Below are positions 48,813 through 61,300 of a stretch of 64,000 nt of DNA, piece by piece. Under the pieces are notes generated by a model. It saw nothing but the letters and a program-made list of their open reading frames with translations, was not told the origin of the DNA and did no database searches. Source of the stretch: Pocillopora verrucosa (lineage: Eukaryota; Cnidaria; Anthozoa; Scleractinia; Pocilloporidae); contig NC_089314.1 of NCBI RefSeq assembly GCF_036669915.1, forward strand, positions 5,305,667 to 5,369,666. Reading direction: 5' to 3'. The position numbers were made by a program, and so were the translations under genes. Within the stretch, counting starts at the first letter, position 1. Every line of letters starts with the position of its first letter.

Positions 48813-50118
48813 AAGTTTCCGTGGGTTGCTATTGGTTACGCAATGTCATAAGGGTTCCACCCTTCCCAATTGCACCTATCCACTCCACTCCACTTAAGCG
48901 ACTTAAGGTCCCAGGGTAGGCCTAAAGAGCGTAGTTTGGACAAACAAATTTTTACTTTCTCTCCCCTCCTTAAATGAATTTTCTCTCTCGCTTCGACTCC
49001 GTGAATCACTCGACGTGTTCTTGGCTGGTGTTTTATTTTAGAATCGATCCTTTTACAGTCTTTGTTGTGGGAATCAAATATCCTTATCGCTTGTTCTTTT
49101 TGGGGCTTTTGTCTTTTGTTAATCGGCTTAAGAGGATCTTGCAGCATTGTGCAACATTGATGAGGCATATACGTTCATTTTTCATAATTTAGTAGTAAGT
49201 ATTACATTGGCATTGAGACAGCTTTGTAGAATAGCTGTAATCCAGATGGGTTAGCAAAATATGATAAAATAGCCATGTTCTTTTAGTTATGAAAAAATCC
49301 CAAGTAGGTTTTTAATGGTAATATTAAGGACGTGTTTTTGCGTTGTTATTACATTCGTTGCAGTTGTGGTAGGAACTATGTTAGCTGTTCATTCTGACCC
49401 GTCTGCATTTTACACCAGAATGTTTTTACTGCAATACTCTACAACTATTCAACAGAAGGCACATGCAGTCAGAGACTGCCTTTAACTGAGTACAATTTTT
49501 TTCTATAGTTTGTCTCTGTTTCGCATGCCTCGCACGCCTCGCCGCACCACGAGTCGCCTGCCTGGCATGCGTAATGGCAAGACTCATTAATGAGATCCTG
49601 TGGCGAGCAATTCAAGCTTGAAAGCTTAGTGAAACCGCCACAATTAGAGAAAAAAGGGCAAAACTCGGCGAATTTGGCTGACTAAAATAGTAATTTCGCA
49701 ATACTTGAAGTAACCTTTGCTAAAATAGTGAAACAGATTTTCCTTTATTATCATACCTTAGGAAGATTGAAGAAGAAGCAGCAGTAGACTTTCCAAAATT
49801 GGCCTTTTTGGGAACTTTTAGTATGAGAGGAGACATTGATTCGGTCTGACTTTTCTTCAAAAATGAGCAGCAATCATTGCACTCATTACTGAAGCAGCTT
49901 ACTAAAGATACACGTCTTCTCTGCGTATGGGCGTTTTTGTGTTCTTATTGAAGGACAAAAAGTTGTAAACTTGAAGGATTGAAATCGTAACAATGGTTGC
50001 CATGATCGAAAAATGCAGTCACTTGCAGCTGTAACTAATAGTCTATAACCTGACATGTAATTGAACACGCGTAAATCTAAAAGAGAACTTGTAAATTGCG
50101 CTTGAAAAGAAAGAAGCA

Positions 50119-50300
50119 TGAATCCAAATGCGAAAATGGCGGAGGGAAATGTTCAAATGTTTGGACCAGGAGCTCCCTTCAGAGCTCAAAGAACTCCTGC
50201 TCAAAACTTTACTCCTTCAAATGGTTGATGGTGACGATCATACCTTTTCAACGGGATCTTTTGTGAGAATGGAAGAAGACAGAGAGGAGTTATAAGAACT
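50119..50300 (+). pseudogene. unidentified exon-like frame, copy 2
   Basis: Counterpart of 38186-38450. Here the ATG at 50119 reads about 36 codons (MAEGNVQMFGPGAPF is part of it) before TGA. A second frame just after it reads QMVDGDDHTFSTGSFVRMEE. A first exon followed by a frameshift, or a processed fragment, would fit. I do not recognise it. Confidence 0.3.
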
Positions 50301-50392
50301 GAGTCGGCTATAGTTCAAGCTAACGATCGAGCGATCGTTTTGAAGAATCTGTTTTCGTTTGTGTCGCAAAGAAACTTATCTATAAGACTGGG

Positions 50393-50641
50393 ATGTTGTG
50401 GAAGCAAATAAAAGGAGAACGAAACGGCAAAAGGAGAACCAAGAACAAAGCCGATACTTGGACAATGCTTTTGCTGTATTCTCAAGAAATTGATCACAAA
50501 AAACTATCTGACATTGACACACAAATGAAAGAAACCCATAAGCAACCTCGAAACCAGATCCTGAAACTTCAGGCCACAGTGGAAGTGCAAGCAGTGAACT
50601 TGTATAAGCAGCAGAAAGAGAAGCAGAGGGAAAAACACTAA
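50393..50641 (+). CDS. small hypothetical frame, shared with copy 1
   Basis: An 82-codon open frame rich in Lys, Gln and Glu, including LLLYSQEIDHKKLSDI and a helical KQQKEKQREKH tail. The same frame is open in copy 1 (end at 39180) downstream of the inserted element. Conservation is expected from the recent duplication alone, so this is weak evidence for a real gene. No family recognised. Confidence 0.2.
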   Translation: MLWKQIKGERNGKRRTKNKADTWTMLLLYSQEIDHKKLSDIDTQMKETHKQPRNQILKLQATVEVQAVNLYKQQKEKQREKH

Positions 50642-50794
50642 GACATGGATTTCCGCAACCTGATCGATCAACTTTCGAACATGCAGTAAGTGCGTTACGA
50701 AGTTGTTTTCTATGCTTTATTTGGCTGAGCGATTAATACATATGTTTTAAAACATTTATTTTGTTTTAAAACATTTTCTTTTTGTGTCGTCCAA

Positions 50795-50940
50795 TCCTGT
50801 CTGTAATCATGCTCATGATTGTCAAATCAGACTTCCGCTTCGCGGCCGCCCAATTTTGTTAATCACTCGTATGATTAGAGACCGAATTTAACTCAACTCG
50901 GTCCTATTACCATTACTAGCAGAATGGAAGTTTCCTGAAG
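50795..50940. repeat. dispersed short repeat at the right border of copy 2
   Basis: Contains ATCATGCTCATGATTG and AATCACTCGTATGATTAGAG, with local palindromes (CATGATTG/CATGAT). It lies just outside the segmental duplication. Its origin is not established. Confidence 0.35.
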
Positions 50941-50999
50941 TCTCGCCGGTCTTCTAGTGCTTGAATTTTTATTGATTTTGTTGTTGATGTTCATCGTTC

Positions 51000-51165
51000 C
51001 CGTAAATTTGTTGTCAGTAAAGCAAAGATTTCCTTCACTATAAATTTCCACAATTTATGGGAATTTTTTTTACCCATTGAATAGTGCCTGTCTAAAAAAA
51101 GGTGAAAATCGTCGGGGATGATAAGGGAAAAAAGAGAAAGGAAATCTTGTCCCAGCCCCAAGAGT
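51000..51165 (+). pseudogene. relic of Death-domain gene intron 3
   Basis: CCCGTAAATTTGTTGTCAG, GATTTCCTTCACTATAAATTTC and AATAGTGCCTGTCTAAA align with 19330-19490 inside the intact gene. A further scrap at about 51513-51540 (AACTCAGTCTCAACTGACAAAC) matches exon 4. These are the right-hand remains of the Death-domain copy flanking SLC22 copy 2. Confidence 0.6.
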
Positions 51166-51699
51166 AAAAACACATGCACTACAAAACGAGCAGGCCAGGG
51201 ACCCGTTTCTCAAAGGTCCCGGAAACTTAAAGTTAACAAGCCCGTTAAGCTGTTTTGTTTTCATTCAAGATGGGGGTTTCAAAAGTTTTGAAAATTATAC
51301 AATAAAACTGTCAGGTAGAGAAGCAAAATGGATTAGTTAGAATGCCAGAACCAGTGTCTCTATTTTTTAAATTTTGATTGTTTTAAATTATGCCTTCGGG
51401 CCCGTTAAGCTACCAGAAATTTCGAGAAACGGGTCTCTGGTTTGACTGCTGATTTGGTTTTTCGAGCTTCCTCCTCCCTCCATCGTATAGCATCTTATTC
51501 TTTCTTGGTCGGCAAACTCAGTCTCAACTGACAAACTTGCTTTGTTACCACTCAGTAGAGACCCGAGTTAAAAACCGGATTCTTACAGGTTTTGGGATCT
51601 TGTACAGTTCGACAATCTGATGAGGCACCAAAGAAAAGACACAAGCTTTTACATCACCTTGCAGAATTTAATGACACAAAAGTGAATAAGCACGTAACC

Positions 51700-51856
51700 G
51701 AAGGATACTTGGATCAATATCAGTATCGAGGCAACGGCCCACCTACCCCGCCCCTAACCCAACATTCACCCTAACTTATTATCAATTGACTGTTGTTGGG
51801 TTAGGGGAGGGGTAGGTGGGCAGTTGCTCAGATACTGATACTGATCCGAATACTTC
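51700..51856. mobile_element. foldback element with about 60-base arms
   Basis: The left arm includes ATCAATATCAGTATCGAGGC, CCCACCTACCCCGCCCC and TAACCCAACA. The right arm is its reverse complement (TGTTGGGTTAGGGGAGGGG, TAGGTGGGCAGTTGC, CTGATACTGATCC). The loop is about 30 bases. The CCCTAACCC strings resemble telomere repeats but are part of the arms. Confidence 0.75.
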
Positions 51857-52783
51857 ACAATGCAGTAATGTTTTAGCCCAAGCTGAAACTCTTTAGTATT
51901 AGGTTTGCACTCAAGAAATGTCAAGTGCACCAAAAAAAAAAAGGAGAAAACAATTGTTTTTAGAACTTTTCACTACGCCAAACCTGTTGGTTGAATGAAG
52001 GCGAAGGAATCAGAAGAACCTGAAGAACTGCAGCAGTTTCATCTTTGCGACAATCAAGTAGAACTCAAGGTAAACAATGTCATGGCGAAGACTGGGGCGA
52101 TGTGATGGGGTAAGGTAGGTCTGGAGAATATTCGGCCTTCCTTTGATGTCTTTGATGCGATGTGTTATTCTCAAATCTTTTTCATTGGGATACTGATGGG
52201 AACGTACATGGGCTAAGTGTTCTTGTAAGTAAATGAGGTGACCAGCCTGATTCATTAAGATCATTTCATAGCTATAAAAGTGCTCTAACATGGTAATTCA
52301 AATACCACTAAATAGGAGATTCCTGAAGTAATATGAACCGAAAATAGTGCCTCTATAAGCCATTATGGATTTCTCCGTCGATCTGCCTTTACTTAGTCTG
52401 AGAGGAGAAAATCGTCAGTCACACGTTTGATCTTTGCCACCCCATACAGCTTCGGGAGTGCTGATGGAAGCGCGTGAAAAAACGTTCAGATCAAGGACTG
52501 CGTAGCTTCGGTGAGGGGCTGTTTAGAGCACATATTTACATAACAATTACTCTTGCATGTGACAATTAAAATTGTGATTCTAATAGTGTAATGACAATGT
52601 ATATGATTAGGATACTAAGGAACTTCAGGTCATAATTTATCGTTTGAGGGAGGGGTGGGGTGGCTGGAGTAGTTTGGTCACCTAATCACCTGATCTCCCA
52701 CTAATGCTCTGTGATATTCTTATGATCCCCTTCATTGACAGATGATTGGCAGTCAATTTTCCATAGTCCCCCCTCCTTTATGA
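51857..52783. other. intergenic, no gene recognised
   Basis: A minus-strand frame of 93 codons at 52010-52291 has no recognisable motif. A second C-rich or G-rich patch (GGGAGGGGTGGGGTGGC, about 52650) is present. Nothing else can be supported. Confidence 0.4.
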
Positions 52784-53153
52784 TAGGGACCTTAAGCAAA
52801 CCACGACGGCGACGGCTACGAGGACATGGAAAAACAAAAGATCTTATGGGCCGAACAATAGCTCAGCACGTGCGTTTTAAAGCTTTGTACATTTCTTAGG
52901 CGTCCTATGTGAAACAACAACGTGAACTCACTACAATTCGCGTCGTCTGCGAACCGAAACCGCGACGGCAAATTATTTTAATTTCCATTTGGAACTCAAC
53001 GCTTCTTTTATACGTTTTGCTGAAGTTGAGGTGTGGCGCCGTATGAGACGGTAAACAGATACAGCAGTTTTTGAAATTCTAATTAAAGGCAGAAATTCAT
53101 TTTTCAATCGAAGTCTTCTTCGGCGTTACCGTCCTGACTGCTTAAGGTCCCTA
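52784..53153. mobile_element. complete MITE with TAGGGACCTTAAGCA ends
   Basis: The left end TAGGGACCTTAAGCA and right end TGCTTAAGGTCCCTA are perfect 15-base inverted repeats bounding 370 bases. If the outer TA is the target, the core begins GGGACC and a TA duplication results, as in Tc1/mariner-type MITEs. It has no coding capacity. It lies 140 bases before the start codon of the protease-like gene. Fragments of the same family are at 21599 and 23600. Confidence 0.8.
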
Positions 53154-53292
53154 CTCTGTTAGCGACGACGGATCCCTACCCTCCTACCGCCATAAAACCA
53201 TGTGATCCCCTCAAAATCGTGCTCCACACACACAGAGGTCTGGAAACAAGAATAGTCGTCAGTTCGCTTCGTCTAAAGAGAGAAAAGCAGAA

Positions 53293-56200
53293 ATGGCTTC
53301 CCAGAGGAACGAACAGGAGAGCTTGCAGAGGTCGATTTTCGCGATCGAGTTATCTAAAGGTCCCCACTCTCCTCCCATGAGGAAAGGAACAGCCTTCACG
53401 GTGAAACAGGAAGGATCATCTTCAACCTTTTTGATGACTAGTGGCGCAGTAGTTGAACAAAGTGGAGCAACTTCCTCAAGCAGGCTAACTTGTAAGCGAT
53501 TTGGTCAGTCTCTTCTGGAGGAGAAATATCCTATAAACCCAGATTCAGAAGAATCTTTTAAAAGGGAAGAATTCTGCTTTATTCCTTTTGAATGGCCATC
53601 GAACTTAAAATTAATCAGCGCCGACAAGCTGTGCAAAGAGGGTGAAATGATGATGCGGAAGTCTACTTGCAAATCATTTACATTCTTAGGAAATTCCTTC
53701 ACCACCATGAGTTGGGAATTCAGAGATGATGAAGAGACTTATGTTTTAACCGGGATTGATTCTGATGTGGAGCTTGTTGCGAGCTCTTGTAGGGGATCGC
53801 CTGTAGTTTCCATCGACGATCCAGAGACGGTTGTTGGAGTCGTGGCCTGCTCGTCAAACGGAGACCTTGAGTTGTTCTTCCTCGAAGCAAACTTCTTACG
53901 TGAAATAGAAGGTAGGGATGTGCTTTCATGAAAAATCACCCTTTGAAATTTCATGTAAGGTCTTTAGTGACAGTGAAATATATGGTTTGAATTTTTTGGT
54001 TCCCTTCGACCTCAACCCCATCCGCCCCACTCAGTATGTGCTTGCTTGGCTTGTTGCGAAGGTGCATTAATTGTAAACTTGCGGTCGTTCTTTGGCTTTG
54101 ATATGCTACCACATGAATCGAGAACAGGGAGTCGGACTTATATATCTGAAAGCTTCTCTTTAAAAGGTTAGGTAGCGGAAAAAATTTTCCGCTTGCTTGC
54201 AAGGAAAAACAAATGCAATTTATCAATTGGTTCATACGTCAGCATGCATTCATCGAGATATAAAGCACGCGGGAAGTTTGGAGAGCACGAAAGATGCGTA
54301 AGAGTTGCTCGAGGCGTAGCCAGTAATAGGAGCATGAAGCAAGCTCGCGCAATTGAATTTGGTTAGACAAATTTATTAGCTATGTTATAACACAAGTCGA
54401 TTACAAGCAACTGGAACGGATGATGTTTTAAAGTACTAGCCTACTTTAAAACGATCTAATGTTTGGCTAATAAATTTACAATATTGGGGTTAGTTATTTT
54501 AAAAACTTATCAAAACCATGCTGACGTCATCTATCATCATCATTCTAGAACAACTTAAAGCCAGATGTCCAGATGACAGTGGAATTGATGTTACAGACTC
54601 TCCCTTGAGTGTACGTGGTCCACCACCATCTTCATCTGCCCCTCTACAACAAAATAGACTTCCAGGTACAGTTTTCGCTGTGCTAGTAGAGCTAAGTTTA
54701 CGATCACACCTTTAATTAATTCTGTGAATAATTTTAGTCAAGCTTTACTGAAATAGTCAATATCTTGGAAGGAAAAAGGCAAAAGACAGAGAAACGAAAT
54801 GTAAATGAAAATAATGCTAGTGATGAGAAATGATTACGTCTTTGAAACTGTATTAATATACGAGTTAATTCGTCCATATATTTCCAGTTATTTACGTAAA
54901 TATGACCAGTTCAGTTAGGTTTAAAATATTCTTCTCCATGAGCCCTTTTTACACAGTATCAACCTTGGGGATTAGTATTTCATTGCAAGTTTTATTGAGC
55001 CAAACAAGTAACACTCTGGGATCTATCCGTAAACAGAAAGCAAAGCAGAGATAAGTTTTTTGGATTTTGAGTATAGTGAAAGATGTCAAGATTGTTTTTT
55101 TAACGCTAAGATAGTAGACTTAGATCTTAAGCTCGCGTCAAATGACTTTGATGTTGGTAGAGTGCGAGAGAAAACTTTATATATCACTCTTCTTTTGCTT
55201 TTGGCATACAAAATGTTTGAGATGTGTACTTATGAAGCAATATAAGGCAGTTTAATTGATATGAAGTGCATACAAGTGCTGTGGGTTTGTAGATGTAGTC
55301 AAAGATAACTTTTTGACCAATCAGACTGTCCATGATACCTTATCTAAACAAAAAATATTGACACATCAAGATGACAACCAAAATATTGAAGCTTATATCT
55401 ACACTTAGACCAATAAGAGTATTAAAATGAAACTTAATTTTTATCACATTTAATTTGTGGCAACACAATTAACAGAAATCTTAATTTCCCTTTTGTGTGC
55501 AAAATAATTTGCAGATCTGATTTGTTAATAGTGAATGTTATTACAATTATATTCTTAACACTGTAAATATGTGCCGTAACATTCTGGAACAATATTCGTG
55601 TTCAAAAAACAGTTAAAAGTATACTTACAACTTTTGTTATCGATACAGCTACCATTATTTTGTGAATATTATTCCTGCTTGATTGTTTTTTTCAAAGGAA
55701 ATGTGGTTGTTAACTTCTAGCACACACATAATTGTTCTTAGTCATTTAAACTTAGTGATTACTGTCTTTTTATGTACCAATACACAGAATATACTGGAAC
55801 TAATGCCTCAACATCATCTGAAGGTTTAGAAAGAACTCTGTCAAGTGAGCCAGTTCAGGGTAAGAATTTTACACATATTTCTTACTAGGACACTGGTTCT
55901 TCATCAGAGATTTTTATAACTGCACTACCTGCAGGTTTATTTGACAATTTGGTGGTGTTTGATCTGTATGTATTTCTTTCAAGAAGACTGGACCTTCATC
56001 ACCAATTTTTTTTAAAATTGTGCTACCTGCTGATTTATTTGGCATACAAATGGTGGTATTTGATCTGTGCCCCTTTAGCATTTGAATAGGTCACAGAGAA
56101 CCTGGAAAGTCTCAGAATTTTATTGTATTATTTCTGAGGTTTGGGAAGTCATGGAATTGCAGTTTAGGTCATGGAATATCAAGGGAAATGTCTTTTTGTG

Positions 56201-56731
56201 AACTTCAAATTTTGTCTTTGGAAATCCTTTATTTTGTACAATTGTTGTCATTCCCCTGACAATTATTAAAAGCAAGGTTTTCCTGTAGCTGAAGAATTAT
56301 ATAAATGATACCATTAATTTAACACAAAGTTTTCTTGACATCTAGAGACAGCTTCATGCAAAACACAGGCTTCTTCCCAAGAAGGAAAACCTGGAGAAAG
56401 CAGATGCATTTGGGATAAACTGTTGCAGTCTGTGGAATCTTTTCAGGATTTGATGAGTGATCTGAAGTTGCATCTGGACCCAAAGAGGCAACTTGGGGGA
56501 GATTGTGGCTCATTAGCGAGTGCATTTGGAAAAAACATGAATTATATATGGTTTATGGAATCAAAACCAAGTCCTTTTGAGCAACTGATACAAGATTGCC
56601 GTCCGACTTTAAGAGAGCTCAAAAATGCATTAAATAGTAATATGGTCAAAAGAAGAGATGTTTCAGACATAGTGGAGAATTGGGTTGAAAAGGAGGGTTG
56701 CGAGTGTCAAGAATGTTGTTGTATTCGTTAG
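53293..56731 (+). CDS. trypsin-like (pseudo)protease with C-terminal Death domain
   Basis: Exons 53293-53911, 54549-54665, 55788-55859 and 56346-56731 join in phase 1 at each junction (1194 nt, 397 aa). Residues about 14-200 follow the plan of a trypsin-like fold: GTAFTV, then TFLMTSGAVV where active enzymes read T-A-A-H, then SCRGSPV (165-171) where active enzymes read G-x-S-G-G-P. The histidine and nucleophile serine positions hold Ala and Arg in my alignment, so catalysis is doubtful. Exons 2 and 3 form a Ser/Pro-rich linker. Exon 4 holds a Death domain (LDPKRQLGGDCGSLA, DIVENWV) of the same style as the third one in the gene at 16137, and a Cys-rich tail. There is no signal peptide, so it is cytosolic. 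A role downstream of Death-domain sensing is inferred. Confidence 0.8.
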
Positions 56732-58379
56732 GGTTTGATTCTTTCTACTTTTCCTAAGATTCTACAGTTTTCCTGTGGGTGAGTAAACCACACTGCTTAT
56801 AGTTACCTTTTCATAAAAAAGGAAAAGACTAGATTTCTTCTGGAACAGATAAGTCTTGAAATATGCTGCACTATTAGTGTGTTCTTAGGCATGTATTTTT
56901 GCTAAGTATCTATAGTTCTATACTTATTTTTTTCTCTGTAAATTAGGAATGAGGGTAAACATTGTTGTGAAACTAGTAAAATTTATCTATTGGGTACCTG
57001 AATAGTTCTAAGTTCAATGGAGTTTTTTTTTTTTATTCTAGCAGTAAGTTCAGTACTACTCATCTGTTTACTCTGTGGCTTGCCAAAACCACTGCTACCA
57101 GAAACTATTAGAAAGTAATTGCTTTTAGTAAAATAACCAAGACACTGTATCTTCATATGGTGAACCAGAGAACTGACTCATATTAGGTAGCAACTGTGGC
57201 AAATGAAGTTTTCAGTTGTTGTAATTGTTGTTTTTTGTAATGATAGCATTATAATCTTCTTAGGTTGTGTGCTTTATGCATCAATCAATTTGATGCTTCA
57301 AATTAAAAAAAGGACATGGTCAGTTTTACCAACAAGAGATCTCAACAGAAAGATGAACTGTAACACTAAACTTTATTATTCACAAAATTTTCTTCATAAT
57401 AAATAGTTTGATAGAAGTCTCTCAAAAAATAATTTGTCATATAATGTGATGATCTGAAAGATTCCCTTTCAAACAAATCTTGTGGTAACTGTAACAGTAT
57501 AAAATAAACATCTCAATTGGGATAGATTTCTCAATATTTTTTTAAGTATCTTTACAAATAGAAAAATACACCTCAAAATTATATTATCATAACATTGGTT
57601 AACACAATGCAACAAGAACTACTATAATGGCAGTTTTATAATTTGTGTGAGAAGGCCTCTGACCACTATGAATGTAAATATCAATTCACTGAATGTTAAC
57701 CTCTGACAGATACTAAAATGTGTCAAAAGGACAAGTATTGTTGAGATCAGTAGCCAAGAGGAAGCATTTCTGTCCTTTTCCTTTATAGCGCTTTAACACC
57801 CAAGATCTGATTGTTAATCCTCCCTTCAAGCTGCTACACATTTAGTTGTAAATAAGTTGTGAGAATTTGATTAAAGATCAAGATAACTTCTACCTGGTAA
57901 GTTTCAGTATTCTCATTACCTGTTTGCTGGATAGTGTTCAGATATTATAGGGAGAAGATACAAGTGTTTAATATTTTGGTCTGATTCTTTCACTGCTGTC
58001 TTGCCACCTAATAAATTACCATGAGTTTACCAAACTGAAATTGTTTTCAATGTATCACATGCATAATTTGTCCAGAGCCAGATGGGTATCAAAATATTGT
58101 GACATCTGTTAGTTACCTATTTCCCACATGGGTTGATAGAAAGAATGGTTTTAATTAAGTGGACAGGCTCCATTGTGTAGTTTCTCCTAAGAAACAAATG
58201 GCAGACTAAAATAAATCTTGGTAATCAAAACGTGAACAACTTTAAATGAAGAATAAGGTACAACAATAAGTACCACATCAACAACAACAGCCATAGCAAA
58301 GCTTTGTTGATTGCACGTGCAACACAGATATACAACAAACATCTTATGTAGCCCCTTCATTAATAAGGGATGTTTTTGG
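56732..58379. other. intergenic, convergent gene ends
   Basis: AT-rich DNA between the 3' ends of the protease-like gene and the STK31-like gene. No exon, repeat border or RNA gene could be supported. Confidence 0.45.
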
Positions 58380-61300
58380 TCAAACACACTTGCAGAAGTA
58401 AGCATGCTGTAGGGTTTGCTGAGCGGTCAGTCGGTCAAAATCATCTGTGTCAAGCAAGTCACCAAGAACAGCCAACAGATCTGCATCCTGCCACAAAATA
58501 GAGCACATGATCACTCAGGAAACTCCTCCTCTCTTCATGACACACCCAATGTTCTGGTAAGGGAGAGAGTGTTGCATGACCACAACAAAAAGTGGTTGCA
58601 AAGGAGACTGCATAAAAAGACAGGAAATCATGCAGGAAAATAGGGCAGTTCATCCAAGTTTGGGAGAGAGATCTTTGGTACTCTAAAGGAGTACCTCTGA
58701 TGGCACCTCATGTTTGTGGGATATTTTGGGGTTCATCAAGAAATTTTCATGCCCGAGCAATGAAAAAAATGCTATAAACCTAACACAATCAGAGGAATCA
58801 AGTGAAGCATCTATGAAAGAATTACATTAAATTTTGAAAAGATAAAATCGCAAGAAATTAATGGGATGTAGAAGGCATTTTAGGTCAGTATTAAAAATCA
58901 AGATAATACAATAATGTTTACTTTAATATTTACAAACCTCAGTCAACTGCGAGAATGTTGTTGTGGAATCCTTATTGGGAAAATTCATCTGCAATGAAGA
59001 CAATATAAGTGCTCCAATTAATTTATAAGTTTGCTCCCTCAACTTAGAAAACTATACTTGTTCATACCAAAACAAAATTTAACACCAACAGGCGGCCTAA
59101 CTGTATTTTGAGGTCACTCCCAGGAGTGATCAAGAAGGAATTTCTCCTCTTGATATGAATGAATACACTTTCAAAGAGAGGGAGACAAAAATATTAACTA
59201 AGGAATATTTTCTGATGGAAAACAAAAATCTCTGAGATAAAATTACAAGAAAAGGTTAGCACACTGTGCAGAGAATTGATAAGCAGAACTTGAGTGAAAC
59301 AGGCTGAATGGTCATTGAAAGGTTGACTGAAAGGCTGAAGGCACTGGCTACTTTTTCTGTAGAAGATTTGTTGCTGCTTTCAAAATCTTATCAAAAAGAG
59401 ATTAAAATGGCTTTTAACGAATGAACTTCCTTAACAAAGGAAACATAACATTTTGTTGTGTGAGCATCTTGATTTTGAGGAAAACATTTAAAGCTGTCAG
59501 GAGATTAAGAAAGAATGCTCACAACATTTTAAACCAACCTTCACAATTAACTCTCCAAATAATTTCATATCTTGTGATGGGCTAGATTGCTTGAAAAAAG
59601 AATTTTTAATGAAATAAAACAATTAGTAAATCAAGAAACTCCCTGGCAACCTTGCCTTAAAGGTGTGACTATTACAAGTACATGTGGGAGTGTATCACTT
59701 CTTAAATCAAGCCAGCCTGATACCAAGATACACACTGTTCCTTGGGTATTAGGTGTTGCACAAAGTTCTGTGGTTAATGTGCACAATTCTCCTGCTAGAT
59801 TCCGACAATATTAACCATGTTTTGATTCATATGTGGAGAATAATTCTCTCATTTCTTTGTACTGTTCTTCTCCCACTAATTTCTGAACATCATCACTTTT
59901 TTCTAATGAGAGAACAATTCAACCATGCATTACACTTGGTAGGGAAGGCACAAGAGCTTAGTGCAAAACAAAATGACTGCCCTTAGCTTTCTCACTTTGA
60001 AAGACCAAAAGCCTATATTCAATTACACAGGGCTAGTGTTTATGTCACAAATGAAAGATTGTATGTAACCCTGTATTGTTGACTATTCTTTATTTAAAAT
60101 TCTACACCACAAAAGTATCAAATACATGCAAATTGAGTTGATTAGCATGTTGTCACCATGAGACAAAATTTAATGCTTTCAACTGTGAAATATATCAATA
60201 TTAATAAGCAAATACTTACTGTATTAATAAATGGGTAAAAATCTAGGACTCCTCTGTACTCTCCAGACCTTTTCTCAACAAATACACTTTGGAGGTGTAT
60301 ACAACCATGGAAAATGTTTTGTGAGTGCAGTGAATTAAGAGCCTCAAGTAAGTCCCTCAGAACCAAAGAAATACCCTGCAAGTACAGATGCACAAGACAT
60401 ACAGTGCCGTAACAAATAATACTGTTATTAGTTATATGTTATCATAATAATAATACATGGAAATCACCTCAAATAAAATGCGGAGTTTTTCTTCATTCCT
60501 GAAATGAACTTAGAGTCCTTTTACAATATCAATATAACATCTATATATCAGACTGAAAATTAAATTAAGCAATGCCATTTTTTCTCTCAAGGAGACAATA
60601 ACATGTCTGTTAAAAATAACACTGATCAAGATAGACAGTCCTTTGAGTATCACATGCTTTTTGTTTCATTCTCTTCAAACAATGGCCCCTTCAAGTAAAC
60701 CTGCCACCTTTCTGACACCTAACAAGTATTTATATAGTTGGGGTAGTACATGACTTGAGAGCAATCTCCCTTTTAGCCCTGACACATTTTGTGTTTACCT
60801 CAGGTGAACACTCTTGTAAAGCTATCCACTCTTCAGCACTCATCAAGAGGGGCATTTGGACAAATGCCCTGTTTCCCTGTAATAGAAAAAATATTACAGC
60901 TAGTATATATAAGAAATGCTAACACTAATTGACTTCCAATATCAAAACAGCCCCAGGTGAGAGGGAAATTTCCAAAGGATGGTTCAGAGTCAAGCATATT
61001 TAAATGGCTTGCTTTACTTCACCACAAGAAGGTCTTAGAAAATAGTCACCTTCCACCACAAAAGCAAAACTATAAACTGAATGCTGCTTCTTTTGACTTC
61101 AAGTTTTAAGAGGCTCCTTGTAATATATATAGTTCTCAGCTCTGACTGGCTGCCATAATGACTTTAACTTTTGCTTGAGACATTCACTCAAAATGCACCC
61201 TAAAAGGGTTGTGTCACCTAGAATCATTGTTGCTGTGTTAACAATAACTACTGATGTAATCATGACCAGAGAAGTTTCCATTGGTAAATAATGCTAATTA

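Larger units (their letters stand above)
40057..50775. repeat. segmental duplication, copy 2 (about 10.7 kb)
   Basis: This is the counterpart of 25187-39310, in the same order and orientation. The offset starts near 14.9 kb and ends near 11.9 kb because copy 1 carries extra segments. Exon sequences are nearly identical and introns differ mainly by small indels. Confidence 0.85.

Noticed and set aside
51740..51810. Interstitial telomere repeat
   Set aside because: CCCTAACCC-like strings occur only as part of the two arms of a foldback element, not as a tandem TTAGGG array.
59753..59986. 77-codon plus-strand frame within the STK31-like gene
   Set aside because: It lies in an intron on the opposite strand and has no recognisable family. 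The minus strand there was scanned for a missing kinase exon without success.
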